Assembly: GCA_020633415.1 (NCBI GenBank)
Contig: JACKDQ010000009.1
Span: forward strand, 124,001 to 188,000
DNA from: Deltaproteobacteria bacterium
GTDB lineage: Bacteria > Myxococcota_A > Polyangia > GCA-2747355
Reading direction: 5' to 3'
DNA length: 64,000 bases
In this document: positions 26,305 through 34,681 of the stretch, in pieces
Layout of the letters: the number at the start of each line of letters is the position of its first letter
How positions within the stretch are numbered: position 1 is the stretch's first letter
Program-made: the position numbers and the translations under genes
The notes under the pieces: generated by a model
Seen by the model: the letters and a program-made list of their open reading frames with translations, nothing else
Database searches by the model: none
Told to the model about the DNA's origin: nothing

Positions 26305-27018
26305 TTACTCTCCGTCGATCAGCGCCAGCATGTCGCGCACCGCGAGATCGAGGCCGGAAAAGATCGCGCGAGCGATGATCGCATGGCCGATGTTCAGTTC
26401 TTCCACCTGCGGAATCGCCGCGACCGGCACAACGTTCGGATAGTCCAGTCCGTGCCCGGCGGCCACGCGCAAGCCGCTCTCCTCAGCAGCCGCAGCGGCA
26501 GCTGTCAGTCGATCGAGCTGAAGATCCCGAGCGCCGGGACTCGACGCCTCGCAATAGTCACCGGTGTGCAGCTCGATCATGTCTGCACCGATCTCGCTCG
26601 CCGAGTTCATCAACGCCGTGTCAGGGTCGATAAATAGGCTGACAATGATCCCGCGACTCTTGAGGCGCTCGACCGCTTTGCCCAGGCCAGTCGCCTTCAG
26701 ATCGAGACCGCCCTCGGTCGTACGCTCTTCGCGACGCTCGGGAACCAAGGTGACGATCTCTGGCTTGAGCTCGAGGGCTAAGGCGATCATCTCCTCGGTT
26801 GCAGCCATTTCCATATTGAGCACCGTGCGCACGGTCTGCCTAAGCAAACGCATGTCCCGGTCCTGGATGTGCCGCCGGTCTTCGCGCAGGTGCGCGGTGA
26901 TTCCATGTGCTCCGGCGAGTTCCGCTTGAGCGGCCGCCCAAACCGGATCTGGATAGCTCGTGCCGCGCGCCTGACGGATCGTCGCGCAATGGTCGATATT
27001 CACGTGTAGCCGTTTCAT
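26305..27018 (-). CDS. pdxJ: Pyridoxine 5'-phosphate synthase
   Basis: Condenses 1-deoxyxylulose 5-phosphate with 3-amino-2-oxopropyl phosphate in the DXP-dependent vitamin B6 pathway, in the cytoplasm. The 237-residue TIM barrel has the family start HVNIDHCATIRQARG, then TAHLREDRRHIQDRD, LVPERREERTTEGG, ELHTGDY and AGHGLDYPN, all hallmark PdxJ segments. It sits 9 bases after glmM and one base before nnr, so translation is likely coupled along the operon. Confidence 0.98.
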   Translation of the reverse strand: MKRLHVNIDHCATIRQARGTSYPDPVWAAAQAELAGAHGITAHLREDRRHIQDRDMRLLRQTVRTVLNMEMAATEEMIALALELKPEIVTLVPERREERTTEGGLDLKATGLGKAVERLKSRGIIVSLFIDPDTALMNSASEIGADMIELHTGDYCEASSPGARDLQLDRLTAAAAAAEESGLRVAAGHGLDYPNVVPVAAIPQVEELNIGHAIIARAIFSGLDLAVRDMLALIDGE

Positions 27019-27027
27019 GATTGTCCC

Positions 27028-28386
27028 CTAGCCCTCGCCGCAACTGCGTCGCATTGCCTGAACGATCTCCTCGGCGAATGCCGCGATTTGGTCGCGCTTT
27101 TGCCCCTCCACCATCACGCGAACTTTGGGCTCTGTTCCCGAGTAGCGCACCAGCACGCGGCCGTCACCCCCCAGGGCCTGCTCTGTCTTGGCGATCAACG
27201 CCGTTACCTCGGGCAGCTGCTCAAGCGGAATCTTCTGTTTGACCCGCGCATTGACCAGCACTTGCGGGAATCGCGTCATCACGCCGGCCAATGCTGAAAG
27301 CGGACGCCCCTCGCGAACCATCGCAGCAAGCACTTGAAGTGCACCGACGATGCCATCGCCAGTAGTCACATGATCGAGAAAGATCAGGTGACCCGACTGT
27401 TCGCCGCCCAGATTGTATCCGCCGCTGCGCATCGCCTCGACGATATAGCGATCACCCACCGCAGTCCGAACCACCGTCCCGCCCGCGGACTCAATGCAGC
27501 GCTGAAGGCCGATGTTGCTCATTACGGTTACCACCAGCGTATTCTTGGCGAGCCGTTTTTGCTGAAGCATCCGCGTGGCGATCACCGCCATGATCGCGTC
27601 ACCATCGACGACTTCGCCCTTCTCGTCGACGATGATCACTCGGTCAGCATCACCATCGAGCGCGATGCCGAGGTGAGCCTGCTCTTTGATCACAGCCTCC
27701 TGTAGTCGCTGTGGATACAACGCACCGCAACCGTCGTTGATGTTCTCACCGTTCGGACTGACCCCCAGCGCTGTGATCTTTGCGCCAAGTTCCTCGAAGA
27801 TCGTCGGACCGACGCGGAAAGCCGCACCGTTCGCGCAATCGATCACCAGACGTAGCCCTTCCAGCGTCAGCTCCTCGGGAAAGGTACTTTTGGCGAACTC
27901 GATGTAACGCCCGGAAACCTCTTTGATGCGCATCAGTCGCCCGACGTTTGCCGGATCGGCGCGGCCCTGGTCGAGCTCGGGCGAGTCGATCAGTGCCTCG
28001 ATCTGTGCCTCGACGTCATCGGGAAGCTTGAATCCATCCGACGCGAAAACCTTGATGCCGTTATCCATGTAGGGGTTGTGGCTGGCGCTGATCACCAGGC
28101 CCGCGTCGGCGCGCATGCTGGCTGTGACGTGGGCAACGCCCGGTGTGGGCAACGGGCCACACAACAGACAGTCGGCGCCCATCGAACAGATTCCCGCTGA
28201 CAGCGCTGTTTCAAACATATAGCAGGACTGACGGGTGTCCTTGCCGACAACGATCCGACGACGCGCACCACGCTGACGAAATAGGTAGGCTACAGCGCGG
28301 CCCAAAGCCAGCGCGACTTCGACGGTCATCGGATGCTGATTGGCTACACCCCGAACGCCATCGGTACCAAAGAACTTACGCGTCAT
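27028..28386 (-). CDS. glmM: Phosphoglucosamine mutase
   Basis: Interconverts glucosamine-6-phosphate and glucosamine-1-phosphate on the route to UDP-GlcNAc for peptidoglycan and LPS. The 452-residue protein begins KFFGTDGVRG and has the phosphoserine loop ISASHNP (Ser102), the metal loop DGDADR, the sugar loop GGEQSGH and the phosphate-binding RYSGTEPK. It follows cdaA and cdaR as in Firmicutes, where GlmM binds and inhibits CdaA, so the same partnership is plausible here. Its Shine-Dalgarno sequence lies in one arm of a strong hairpin (28393-28417), which could control its translation. Confidence 0.98.
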   Translation of the reverse strand: MTRKFFGTDGVRGVANQHPMTVEVALALGRAVAYLFRQRGARRRIVVGKDTRQSCYMFETALSAGICSMGADCLLCGPLPTPGVAHVTASMRADAGLVISASHNPYMDNGIKVFASDGFKLPDDVEAQIEALIDSPELDQGRADPANVGRLMRIKEVSGRYIEFAKSTFPEELTLEGLRLVIDCANGAAFRVGPTIFEELGAKITALGVSPNGENINDGCGALYPQRLQEAVIKEQAHLGIALDGDADRVIIVDEKGEVVDGDAIMAVIATRMLQQKRLAKNTLVVTVMSNIGLQRCIESAGGTVVRTAVGDRYIVEAMRSGGYNLGGEQSGHLIFLDHVTTGDGIVGALQVLAAMVREGRPLSALAGVMTRFPQVLVNARVKQKIPLEQLPEVTALIAKTEQALGGDGRVLVRYSGTEPKVRVMVEGQKRDQIAAFAEEIVQAMRRSCGEG

Positions 28387-28392
28387 CGTTCA

Positions 28393-28417
28393 CCTCGCCG
28401 AGGAAGGATCGGCGAGG
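28393..28417 (-). promoter_or_regulatory. SD-sequestering hairpin before glmM
   Basis: A perfect 9-bp inverted repeat (28393-28401 with 28409-28417, 7-base loop) fills most of the gap between cdaR and glmM. On the transcribed minus strand the 3' arm ends in CGAGG and is followed directly by TGAACG and the glmM ATG, so the SD-like GAGGTGA is partly paired. A folded leader would hide the ribosome binding site. No poly-T tract follows, so it is not an intrinsic terminator. Confidence 0.55.
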
Positions 28418-28429
28418 CGGAAAGAGGTG

Positions 28430-29389
28430 TCAAGGGCGCGCCGACTGAACAGACACCGACGTTGGCGCGACCTTGCGCACCGTCACGTTCTGGGGCAGCC
28501 CGCTGACCACCGGCTCAAGCACGAGCGGCAAGCGGGCCCGGTTGGGCACGATCACCGAAGCCGTCACAGAGTCGACGGTCAAGGCGCCCAACGCAACTTG
28601 AGGCCCTGCCACCACCACATCGACGCGATCGGGAACCGCCCGCAACGTTCGTCCACCGCTACTTTGAACCACGACCCGAACACCGGAAAGGCGAACGGAG
28701 TGCCCGACGGGCTTGACCTCGACGGCAACCTCGACCGTACTAACCGGACGCGTCAAGACCGTGCGCGCCGGAAGCTGAGATAGCTTGACTCGAACGACGA
28801 AGCTCTTCTTGGCGCCGTCGACGTCGATCGGTGTGGTACGGATCGCATCGAGGCCGTCGAGCTGTGCGCGCGGTCCAACCACGCCTACTTCGCGCGGGTT
28901 CGCGTTCGCCGAGCTGACGCGATAGCCCGTGGCGGTTATCCCTTGCAGCGTGGGCTTGATCGGCAAGCGGCGCTCGGCCTTCTCGGCGTAGCGAACAACG
29001 AACCCCGCAGGTCGCAATTCGGTGACGCTGAGGCCAGCGGGCAGCGATACCATGTTGTCGCGAAAGCGGTAGAATCCCGGCTGGACACGCCCGAGATCGA
29101 TCGTGACCTGAGGAATATCTTCGAAACGAAAGCGCTGCACCATCGACGCCGGCCCGCGCACCGAAACATAGACGACCCGCGGCGGAGTGCTGACCAGGAT
29201 CTTATCTTCTGCGGACAACACAGAAATCGGTACCATGCCGTGAGCGATGGAACTCTTTTCGCTGCGAACCAGCACGAACAACAGCACCGCCAACGCCAAC
29301 GAGACGAGCTTGAGCGGGAGGTTGTGAAAGATCCGCCCGAAGACGTTGGAAGACTTAGCGTCCACAAGCGCCCCCACCGCAGCGCGCAA
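28430..29389 (-). CDS. cdaR: YbbR-domain regulator of diadenylate cyclase
   Basis: 319-residue protein with one N-terminal TM helix (PLKLVSLALAVLLFVLV, about 25-41) and an extracytoplasmic part of repeated YbbR-type beta domains, each with segments of the form VVYVSVRGP, REVGVVGPRAQLD and VDVVVAGPQVAL. CdaR binds the cyclase CdaA in the membrane and tunes its activity. It lies 8 bases after cdaA. The start is uncertain: TTG 29389, GTG 29377 or GTG 29365 are all in frame; GTG 29365 has a G-rich SD-like stretch. Confidence 0.88.
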   Translation of the reverse strand: MRAAVGALVDAKSSNVFGRIFHNLPLKLVSLALAVLLFVLVRSEKSSIAHGMVPISVLSAEDKILVSTPPRVVYVSVRGPASMVQRFRFEDIPQVTIDLGRVQPGFYRFRDNMVSLPAGLSVTELRPAGFVVRYAEKAERRLPIKPTLQGITATGYRVSSANANPREVGVVGPRAQLDGLDAIRTTPIDVDGAKKSFVVRVKLSQLPARTVLTRPVSTVEVAVEVKPVGHSVRLSGVRVVVQSSGGRTLRAVPDRVDVVVAGPQVALGALTVDSVTASVIVPNRARLPLVLEPVVSGLPQNVTVRKVAPTSVSVQSARP

Positions 29390-29397
29390 GATTGTCG

Positions 29398-30378
29398 CTA
29401 ACCTGCATGTGCGCCGTCCCTTGGCGACTTGGCAGCGCGCGCTTCGCTCGCTCCATCGTTCGTCGGTGTGCGGGCGATCGGCTCATCGCTCGTCAGCGGC
29501 CGCCCATCATCGCGCAACTCTTCATCCGCGACCCGTCCACGGCGTCCACCAAAAAAAACGGACTCGCCCAGTCGACCGAGCCACCGCCGGCGCCTCGCTG
29601 GTGTTTCATGAGCCAGCAGCGCGAGCAAATTTCGGCGCAGGGCGACGCCCGACAAGCCCATGCGGATGACACCCTGGCTGCAAACACTCATCGCTCCGCG
29701 TTCTTCGCTAACGACGATCGCCACCGCATCAGTCTCCTCAGTAATCCCTACCGCTGCGCGATGTCGGGTCCCGAGCGCGCTATCCAGGCTGAGGCTTTTT
29801 GAGAGCGGCAGCAAGACACCAGCGCGACGAAGGCGGCCGTTGCGGATCAGTACCGCGCCATCGTGCAGTGGCCCATCGGGCACAAACAGGCTGTGGATCA
29901 GCTCCCGCGATGGCCGCGCATCCATGTAGACACCAGATTGAACGAACTCGTCGAGATCGACATCTCGTTCGAAAACGATCAGTGCACCGATCTTGCGGCG
30001 GGCCAACACCTCGCAAGCCTGAACCGTTTCCTCTACGCCCGATGAAGATCCACCCGAACGAGCGGGGGAAAAAAAGCGCCGTCCAATGCGCATCAGGCCG
30101 CGGCGAATATCAGCCTGAAAGACGATGATCACGATCAGCAACAAGTAGTTGAGCACGTGGTCGAGCAACCAGCTCAGCGTCGTCATCGACAGCTGGTGGG
30201 CAGCAAAAAACAAACCCGCGACGGCAAGCAGCCCGAACAGCATATACGCCGCGCGCGTACCGCGTATCAGCAAGAGAATGCGATAGACGATGAACCAGAC
30301 CAGCGCGATGTCGACCACGGAGGTGACAACGAACTGCCAATCCAGGCTGGCAAACCAGAGGTACAGTTCCGCCATCAC
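29398..30378 (-). CDS. cdaA: Diadenylate cyclase (c-di-AMP synthase)
   Basis: Makes c-di-AMP from two ATP. Three N-terminal TM helices occupy about 14-38, 43-60 and 74-88. The DAC (DisA_N) domain spans about 118-255 with the diagnostic loops DGA (173-175, in FVPDGPLHDGAVL) and RHR (205-207, in LGTRHRAAVG). A basic, disordered tail of about 65 residues follows, longer than usual. Its ATG overlaps the folP stop by 4 bases, and cdaR then glmM follow. Two PgpH-like phosphodiesterases in the window are the expected degraders of its product. Confidence 0.96.
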   Translation of the reverse strand: MMAELYLWFASLDWQFVVTSVVDIALVWFIVYRILLLIRGTRAAYMLFGLLAVAGLFFAAHQLSMTTLSWLLDHVLNYLLLIVIIVFQADIRRGLMRIGRRFFSPARSGGSSSGVEETVQACEVLARRKIGALIVFERDVDLDEFVQSGVYMDARPSRELIHSLFVPDGPLHDGAVLIRNGRLRRAGVLLPLSKSLSLDSALGTRHRAAVGITEETDAVAIVVSEERGAMSVCSQGVIRMGLSGVALRRNLLALLAHETPARRRRWLGRLGESVFFGGRRGRVADEELRDDGRPLTSDEPIARTPTNDGASEARAAKSPRDGAHAG

Positions 30379-31250
30379 GAGGTCGGATCCGCAGCGAACG
30401 CGCCGCGCTGACGACCGACGGCCTGAGCAACCTTAAGCGCGTCAGCGACCTCCGCCACGTCGTGCAAGCGAACCGCATCGGCACCCAGCGTCGCCGCAGC
30501 GGCCACCGCACCAGCCGTGCCCATCAGACGTTCTTCGGCGGGCTTGTCGGTCAACTGGCCGATGAACGATTTGCGCGAGGGACCGATCATCAACGGATAA
30601 CCGAGCGCCTCGCGCAAATAGTCGGTCGCCGCGAGCAACTGCAGTGTCTGCTCGGCCGTTTTCCCGAAGCCCAGGCAGGGATCGACCCAAATTTGCGAAG
30701 CTGTCACCCCGGCATCGATCGCCTGACGAATCGAGGCGCGCAGCTCGTCGATGACTTCGGCGACCACATCAACAAACGAGATCGATTGTTGCATGGTCTG
30801 CGGCTGACCGCGTAGGTGCCCGATGATCACCAACGCCCCCGTTTCGGCGACGACCGCAGGCATTTTGCCGTCCATACCAAAGCCGCTGATGTCGTTGATG
30901 ATCGTCGCGCCTTCAGCGATCGCAACACGCGCTACTTCCGACTTGTAGGTGTCCACCGAAAGCGGCACGCCACAATCGCGCAAGCCGGCGATCACGGGGA
31001 GCACGCGCTGAAGCTCTTGGGCCGCATCGACCGGTTCGGCGCCGGGGCGCGTCGACTCACCACCGATATCGAGAGCATCGGCGCCACTTGCGATCAGCCG
31101 TTTACCGTGGGCGATCGCGCGCTCGGCCGATCCGTATTTGCCCCCATCGGAGAATGAATCTGGGGTTACGTTGACTACGCCGAAAACGTAGCAGCGATCA
31201 TATTTCCAAGCTTGGCCCGCGATCTGGAGCGGCGCTCGAACCAACGGCAT
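30375..31250 (-). CDS. folP: Dihydropteroate synthase
   Basis: Joins p-aminobenzoate to dihydropterin pyrophosphate in folate synthesis and is the target class of sulfonamides. The 291-residue TIM barrel shows the two signatures FGVVNVTPDSFSDGG (24-38) and DIGGESTRPGA (near 61-71), plus NDISGF, WVDPCLGFGKT and PLMIGPSRKSF. It is the first gene of the folP-cdaA-cdaR-glmM-pdxJ-nnr series and is divergent from the YbgC-like thioesterase, so the promoter should lie in 31251-31326. Confidence 0.98.
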   Translation of the reverse strand: MPLVRAPLQIAGQAWKYDRCYVFGVVNVTPDSFSDGGKYGSAERAIAHGKRLIASGADALDIGGESTRPGAEPVDAAQELQRVLPVIAGLRDCGVPLSVDTYKSEVARVAIAEGATIINDISGFGMDGKMPAVVAETGALVIIGHLRGQPQTMQQSISFVDVVAEVIDELRASIRQAIDAGVTASQIWVDPCLGFGKTAEQTLQLLAATDYLREALGYPLMIGPSRKSFIGQLTDKPAEERLMGTAGAVAAAATLGADAVRLHDVAEVADALKVAQAVGRQRGAFAADPTS

Positions 31251-31326
31251 TTCCGTAGCTTAACATGTTCGCCGGCAGCTTCGCCACGCATTGCGCCCGC
31301 GCTACCCATCGGGCATTATCCGCGAG

Positions 31327-31743
31327 ATGGACGCCCCGACCGTGCAGCCCGCTGCAGAACATCAAGTCACCGTCTACTACGAAGACACCGACGCGTTGGG
31401 CGTCGTGTATTACGCGAATTACCTGCGATATCTCGAACGCGGACGCTCAGAGCTGTTCGCCGATGGGCCGGCCGGCATCGCGCGCCTCAACCAGCGCGGC
31501 ATTTTGGTCGCGGTCTACGCAGTGAACCTCAAATTCCTCGCACCGGCGCGACTGGGTGACCTCTGCACCGTCAGAACGCGCACCAAAGGTGGGTCAGCTT
31601 ACCGCATCAAACTCGATCAGCAGATCTGGCGCGACGACTTGCAGCTCGTTGCCGCTGACGTCGACCTGGTCTGCGTCGACCGCAACTTCGAACTGCAGGA
31701 GTTCCCGGAGGACGTCCTTGAGCGGTTCGGCATCGACGCGTAA
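31327..31743 (+). CDS. ybgC: YbgC-type acyl-CoA thioesterase
   Basis: 138-residue single hot-dog domain enzyme that hydrolyses short-chain acyl-CoA; YbgC is often linked to the Tol-Pal system. The signature YYEDTDALGVVYYANYLRYL includes the catalytic Asp and the Tyr/Asn segment that follows. The ATG at 31327 is preferred over an upstream in-frame start because it leaves only a short leader before the domain. It stands apart from the Tol/Exb genes, which are 9 kb downstream. Specificity cannot be read from sequence. Confidence 0.9.
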   Translation: MDAPTVQPAAEHQVTVYYEDTDALGVVYYANYLRYLERGRSELFADGPAGIARLNQRGILVAVYAVNLKFLAPARLGDLCTVRTRTKGGSAYRIKLDQQIWRDDLQLVAADVDLVCVDRNFELQEFPEDVLERFGIDA

Positions 31744-31758
31744 CCGCGCATTGGAATG

Positions 31759-32049
31759 CTAGAGCAGATCAGCGCTCTTTAGCAGCTCGGCGATAAAGCT
31801 CTCGCGTACAAGTCGCAGCGACGGCAGACGAGTCGGGCGCACCATTGAGATCATGGTCCCGCCACCAATGGCGCGTCCGGCGCTAACCAGATCATCTTCG
31901 AAGATCATCCGCTGCACGGCGCGACGCAGCAGCGCGTCGGCGTTGGCCGGCAACTGCTCTGTTGGCGTCGGCTGCGCAGACTTTGCTGACAGCAGCCCCG
32001 GTACGAGCAAAACCAGCGGACAAACGACTAGCAAGACGAACTTTCTCAT
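31759..32049 (-). CDS. Small exported hypothetical protein
   Basis: 96-residue protein with a clear Sec signal (MRKFVLLVVCPLVLLVPGLLSAKSA, cleavage plausible after the Ala near 22). The mature part is about 70 residues with a helical segment ADALLRRAVQRMIFED followed by a Gly-rich turn and RLPSLRLVRESFIAELL. No family is recognised. It lies downstream of the ECF sigma factor and its overlapping membrane protein on the same strand (67 bases after), so it may belong to that transcript. Confidence 0.6.
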   Translation of the reverse strand: MRKFVLLVVCPLVLLVPGLLSAKSAQPTPTEQLPANADALLRRAVQRMIFEDDLVSAGRAIGGGTMISMVRPTRLPSLRLVRESFIAELLKSADLL

Positions 32050-32116
32050 CGTTACTCCTTCCCAACGTATTTTCGTGTTTCTGAACGACGCCGCGCGCAG
32101 GCCACGGCAGACTGTC

Positions 32117-32629
32117 TTAGGGCAAGAGCCTCAACTTGGGCCCTTCGAGACGGATCAGCGGCTGATGCTTGGCCCGCGGCCGCACCATGATCAGATGCTC
32201 AGGCAAGCGTTGCTCTCCGCTATCGACAAGCGAGTCTAACGCTTGTCGTTGCGCCCGAATCCGCGGCGCTGGAGCAAACCGCCGAACCACACGCTCGTGC
32301 GTCGTCGCGCGTAAGACGACCGGAAGATGCTTCGCCTCCGGCATCTTCTTGCGCGCCGCTCGCGTCAGTGTCTCGCCCAGCGGCCGCGCAGCAAATGTTC
32401 GCTTTTCAGCCGGAGAGACAAGAACCATCGCCGTCGCCAGGGCACTAGACAACGCGAACAGTGCACTGACCGCCAGCCACAGCGCCCACCAACGCCGCCC
32501 ATCACGCCGTCCAGCGACGATTCGGCGGATCGCCGACGAATCAAGGGACTGCAGGCGCCGCAGCGACAGCTCTGCCGACTGCTGGCGAGCTGCAACGAGC
32601 AAGGCCTCCAAGCGCGCTTCGCTACTCAT
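32117..32629 (-). CDS. Single-TM protein, candidate anti-sigma factor
   Basis: 170-residue protein starting at ATG 32629 behind a perfect AGGAGG Shine-Dalgarno (32631-32636 region); a longer in-frame opening to 32839 is inside the sigma gene and has no supporting features. Residues 1-45 are a charged cytoplasmic helix region (LEALLVAARQQSAELSL), one TM lies at about 47-70 (WWALWLAVSALFALSSALA), and the rest is a basic periplasmic domain. It overlaps the ECF sigma gene by 8 bases, the usual layout for sigma/anti-sigma pairs, and the topology fits, but there is no zinc-binding anti-sigma motif or recognisable family. The assignment is inference from context. Confidence 0.6.
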   Translation of the reverse strand: MSSEARLEALLVAARQQSAELSLRRLQSLDSSAIRRIVAGRRDGRRWWALWLAVSALFALSSALATAMVLVSPAEKRTFAARPLGETLTRAARKKMPEAKHLPVVLRATTHERVVRRFAPAPRIRAQRQALDSLVDSGEQRLPEHLIMVRPRAKHQPLIRLEGPKLRLLP

Positions 32630-33248
32630 CGACGCCTCCTGCACAAGCGACCACCGACCCGGAGAGGAGCGGCCCAACGTCCAGCTCGCGGAGCCGGCGG
32701 CGCAGCTGTTCGCGCGCTCGTCGCACGCGCGACGCGGCGGTGTGCAGCGGCACCTCAAGCACTTCGGCGGTTTCCGCGAGCGATAATCCTTCAACTTCGT
32801 GCAGCAGAATCGCCTCGCGCAGCCGCCCCGAAAGGCCATCGAGGGCGCGGTGCAGCAGCTCGAGCTCGAGATAGCGCTCGTCGGCCAACCGCATCGTCAT
32901 CGGTACGGACTCCAGCCGTTCAGGACGATCGAACAAGGCGAACAGCGCGCGACGACCACGACGAAAATGGCTGCGCGCTACGTTGGTGGCGATACGCGTC
33001 AGCCAGTGGGCAAATGGCGCGTCCTCGCGATAGCTAGAGAGCCGCTCAAATGCCCGAGCAAAGGTCTCTTGGACCAAGTCAGCCACCGTCGCGCTGTCTA
33101 GCCGTGGCCCACCCAGCGCGCAAACCCGGCGAACCACAGCCGCGAGATGCACCTCGTAAAGTCGCCGCAAAGCCACGTCGTCGCCCTGCCGGGCCGCATT
33201 GAGCAGCGCTTGGGACTGTGCGGTGCGATCCACCGAAGCATCATTCAT
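32622..33248 (-). CDS. ECF RNA polymerase sigma factor
   Basis: 208-residue ECF-type sigma factor from ATG 33248 (an in-frame TTG at 33254 adds two residues). Region 2 has ATVADLVQETFARAFERL and the helix APFAHWLTRIATNVARSHF; region 4 has GLSLAETAEVLEVPLHTAAS followed by a basic helix, the -35 reading helix-turn-helix. A Cys-containing C-terminal tail (LLSGSVVACAGGVDE) extends beyond region 4. The stop overlaps the start of a single-TM protein that may be its anti-sigma factor. It is divergent from the exported protein at 33487. Confidence 0.93.
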   Translation of the reverse strand: MNDASVDRTAQSQALLNAARQGDDVALRRLYEVHLAAVVRRVCALGGPRLDSATVADLVQETFARAFERLSSYREDAPFAHWLTRIATNVARSHFRRGRRALFALFDRPERLESVPMTMRLADERYLELELLHRALDGLSGRLREAILLHEVEGLSLAETAEVLEVPLHTAASRVRRAREQLRRRLRELDVGPLLSGSVVACAGGVDE

Positions 33249-33486
33249 GCGCAAAACGACGTTCGCCGAGCGGCATTTTGTCCCCGTTTTCTTCTACGCC
33301 CTCTAACTATTACGGTAAACACGCGAAAATGTGCCCAGCGCGCCCTCCGTCAACCGACACCCGGAAATCGACCGCCAGGGGTTCGTCATCCGTCCACCCA
33401 ATCCAGGGTAGCCCGACGGCTAGCGCTAGTTTCGAATAGTTAGCGAAAGACCTGCCGTTGGCACAGTCACTGCTTGGCTGCCGCCC

Positions 33487-34062
33487 ATGCCCCTCAAGAG
33501 CACCCTCTCACTGCTGCCTTTTGTTTTGATGATCCCTGCCGCAAGCCAGGCCGTGCCTCTGCCCGAGCTGCTCAGCCGCGCCCGCCAGCGAGCTGGCCTT
33601 AGCATGCGGCAAGTGGCGGGACTGAGTCGACGCGCCCACTGGTCCGCGCTGCTGCCGCGGGTGCACGCCGGCGTGCGGCAGAGCCTGGCCTCGGGCGACA
33701 CGGTCGACCTCCGCGCCGACCGCAGCGCCGCGCTAGACTTCAACAACTACCGTTCATGGCGTTGGTCAGTCTCGGCGAGTTGGGACTTGCGCCAGCTGCT
33801 CTACACGCGCCAGGACCTGGCGATCGAACGGCTCCGTCTCGGCCTCAGTGAACGCCGCGCCGCCCTGGATAAGCAGGTGATCGAGCTCTATTTTCGCTTT
33901 CGTCAGGCCGCGCGCTGTCCTGCCAGTCCAGAGCGGCGATGGGTCCGCGCCCGCAGCGCCGCCCAACTAGCGGCGCTGACCGGTCTGCGCCTCGATCGCA
34001 ACCCGCCCCCCTGCCCTAGCCATCGCTCGACGAATCGCCTAGAGTCGAAAGCAGAGCCGTAA
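33487..34062 (+). CDS. Exported hypothetical protein
   Basis: 191-residue protein with a Sec signal peptide (MPLKSTLSLLPFVLMIPAASQA). After the signal come a helical segment (LPELLSRARQRAGL), a region FNNYRSWRWSVSASWDLRQL that looks like a short beta-barrel or porin-type hairpin, and a coiled helix (DLAIERLRLGLSERRAALDK) resembling outer-membrane efflux subunits, but it is far too short for TolC. The C-terminus is Arg/Pro/Ser-rich with two Cys. No confident family. PilZ gene follows 29 bases downstream on the same strand. Confidence 0.62.
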   Translation: MPLKSTLSLLPFVLMIPAASQAVPLPELLSRARQRAGLSMRQVAGLSRRAHWSALLPRVHAGVRQSLASGDTVDLRADRSAALDFNNYRSWRWSVSASWDLRQLLYTRQDLAIERLRLGLSERRAALDKQVIELYFRFRQAARCPASPERRWVRARSAAQLAALTGLRLDRNPPPCPSHRSTNRLESKAEP

Positions 34063-34091
34063 AGTTGCAGTGCGCTGACAACGGAGCCGCG

Positions 34092-34427
34092 ATGAAAGAG
34101 CGCCGCGCCCACACCCGATTGCCGACCTCCGTGTCGGCCGAGGTTCTCAGTCGAGGCAAACGACTGCCCGCAACCACGCGCGATCTCGGCGAGGGCGGTG
34201 TGGGGCTACGCACCCGTCTACCGCTGGCGGAAGGCACCACCGTGCTGGTCAACATGTTCCTGACTTTAGAAGGCATCGAGGACATCGAGACCAAACCGCT
34301 TTCCGTGCAGGCACAGGTTGCCTGGTGCGCCGAAACGGACGTACGAAGCTTCGAAAGCGGCTTGCGATTCCTCACCCTGACCGAGGAACAGATTAGGCTG
34401 CTAAAAGACCTGATCGCCCAACTCTGA
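34092..34427 (+). CDS. PilZ-domain protein
   Basis: 111-residue stand-alone PilZ protein from ATG 34092, behind GGAG at 34083-34086. The first ligand motif is present (ERRAHTR, matching RxxxR). The second motif reads DLGEGG where (D/N)xSxxG is expected, so Ser is replaced by Gly; c-di-GMP binding may be weaker or lost. The rest (LPLAEGTTVLVNMFL, VQAQVAWCAE, ESGLRFL) is the usual beta-barrel. PilZ proteins bind c-di-GMP and act on motility, polysaccharide or other targets; the partner is unknown. Confidence 0.88.
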   Translation: MKERRAHTRLPTSVSAEVLSRGKRLPATTRDLGEGGVGLRTRLPLAEGTTVLVNMFLTLEGIEDIETKPLSVQAQVAWCAETDVRSFESGLRFLTLTEEQIRLLKDLIAQL

Positions 34428-34498
34428 CGTGCAACCAAGCGCACCAACAGCAACCCGCGGGCGACGCAGGCCTGCCGCGGTTTCTCGACCGTCTGACG

Positions 34499-34527
34499 TT
34501 GCAACGGCGACCGATCCCCGCTAGAGT
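34499..34527 (+). promoter_or_regulatory. Probable sigma-70-type promoter for gap-pgk-tpiA
   Basis: TTGCAA at 34499-34504 and TAGAGT at 34522-34527 separated by 17 bases, about 150 bases upstream of the gap start codon, in the 254-base gap after the PilZ gene. Spacing is ideal and both hexamers match consensus at four positions, but this is a by-eye call. Confidence 0.45.
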
Positions 34528-34681
34528 TTCTCCACTCAAAAAGGCACGTTTTTCGGCTGTAGAGCCATCGAAGCCAAGGTTTGCGGCCTGAGGGCGGTTG
34601 CCCTGCTGGCTGTTGCGCGGCGCAGGTCGCGTGAGCTCGTTAGTTCTGGGTGCAGGCCCGGAGATAAAAGGAGAACGGGAA

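Noticed and set aside
33249..33486. Regulatory elements in the divergent gap between the sigma factor and the exported protein
   Set aside because: No convincing promoter hexamers or inverted repeats were found by eye.
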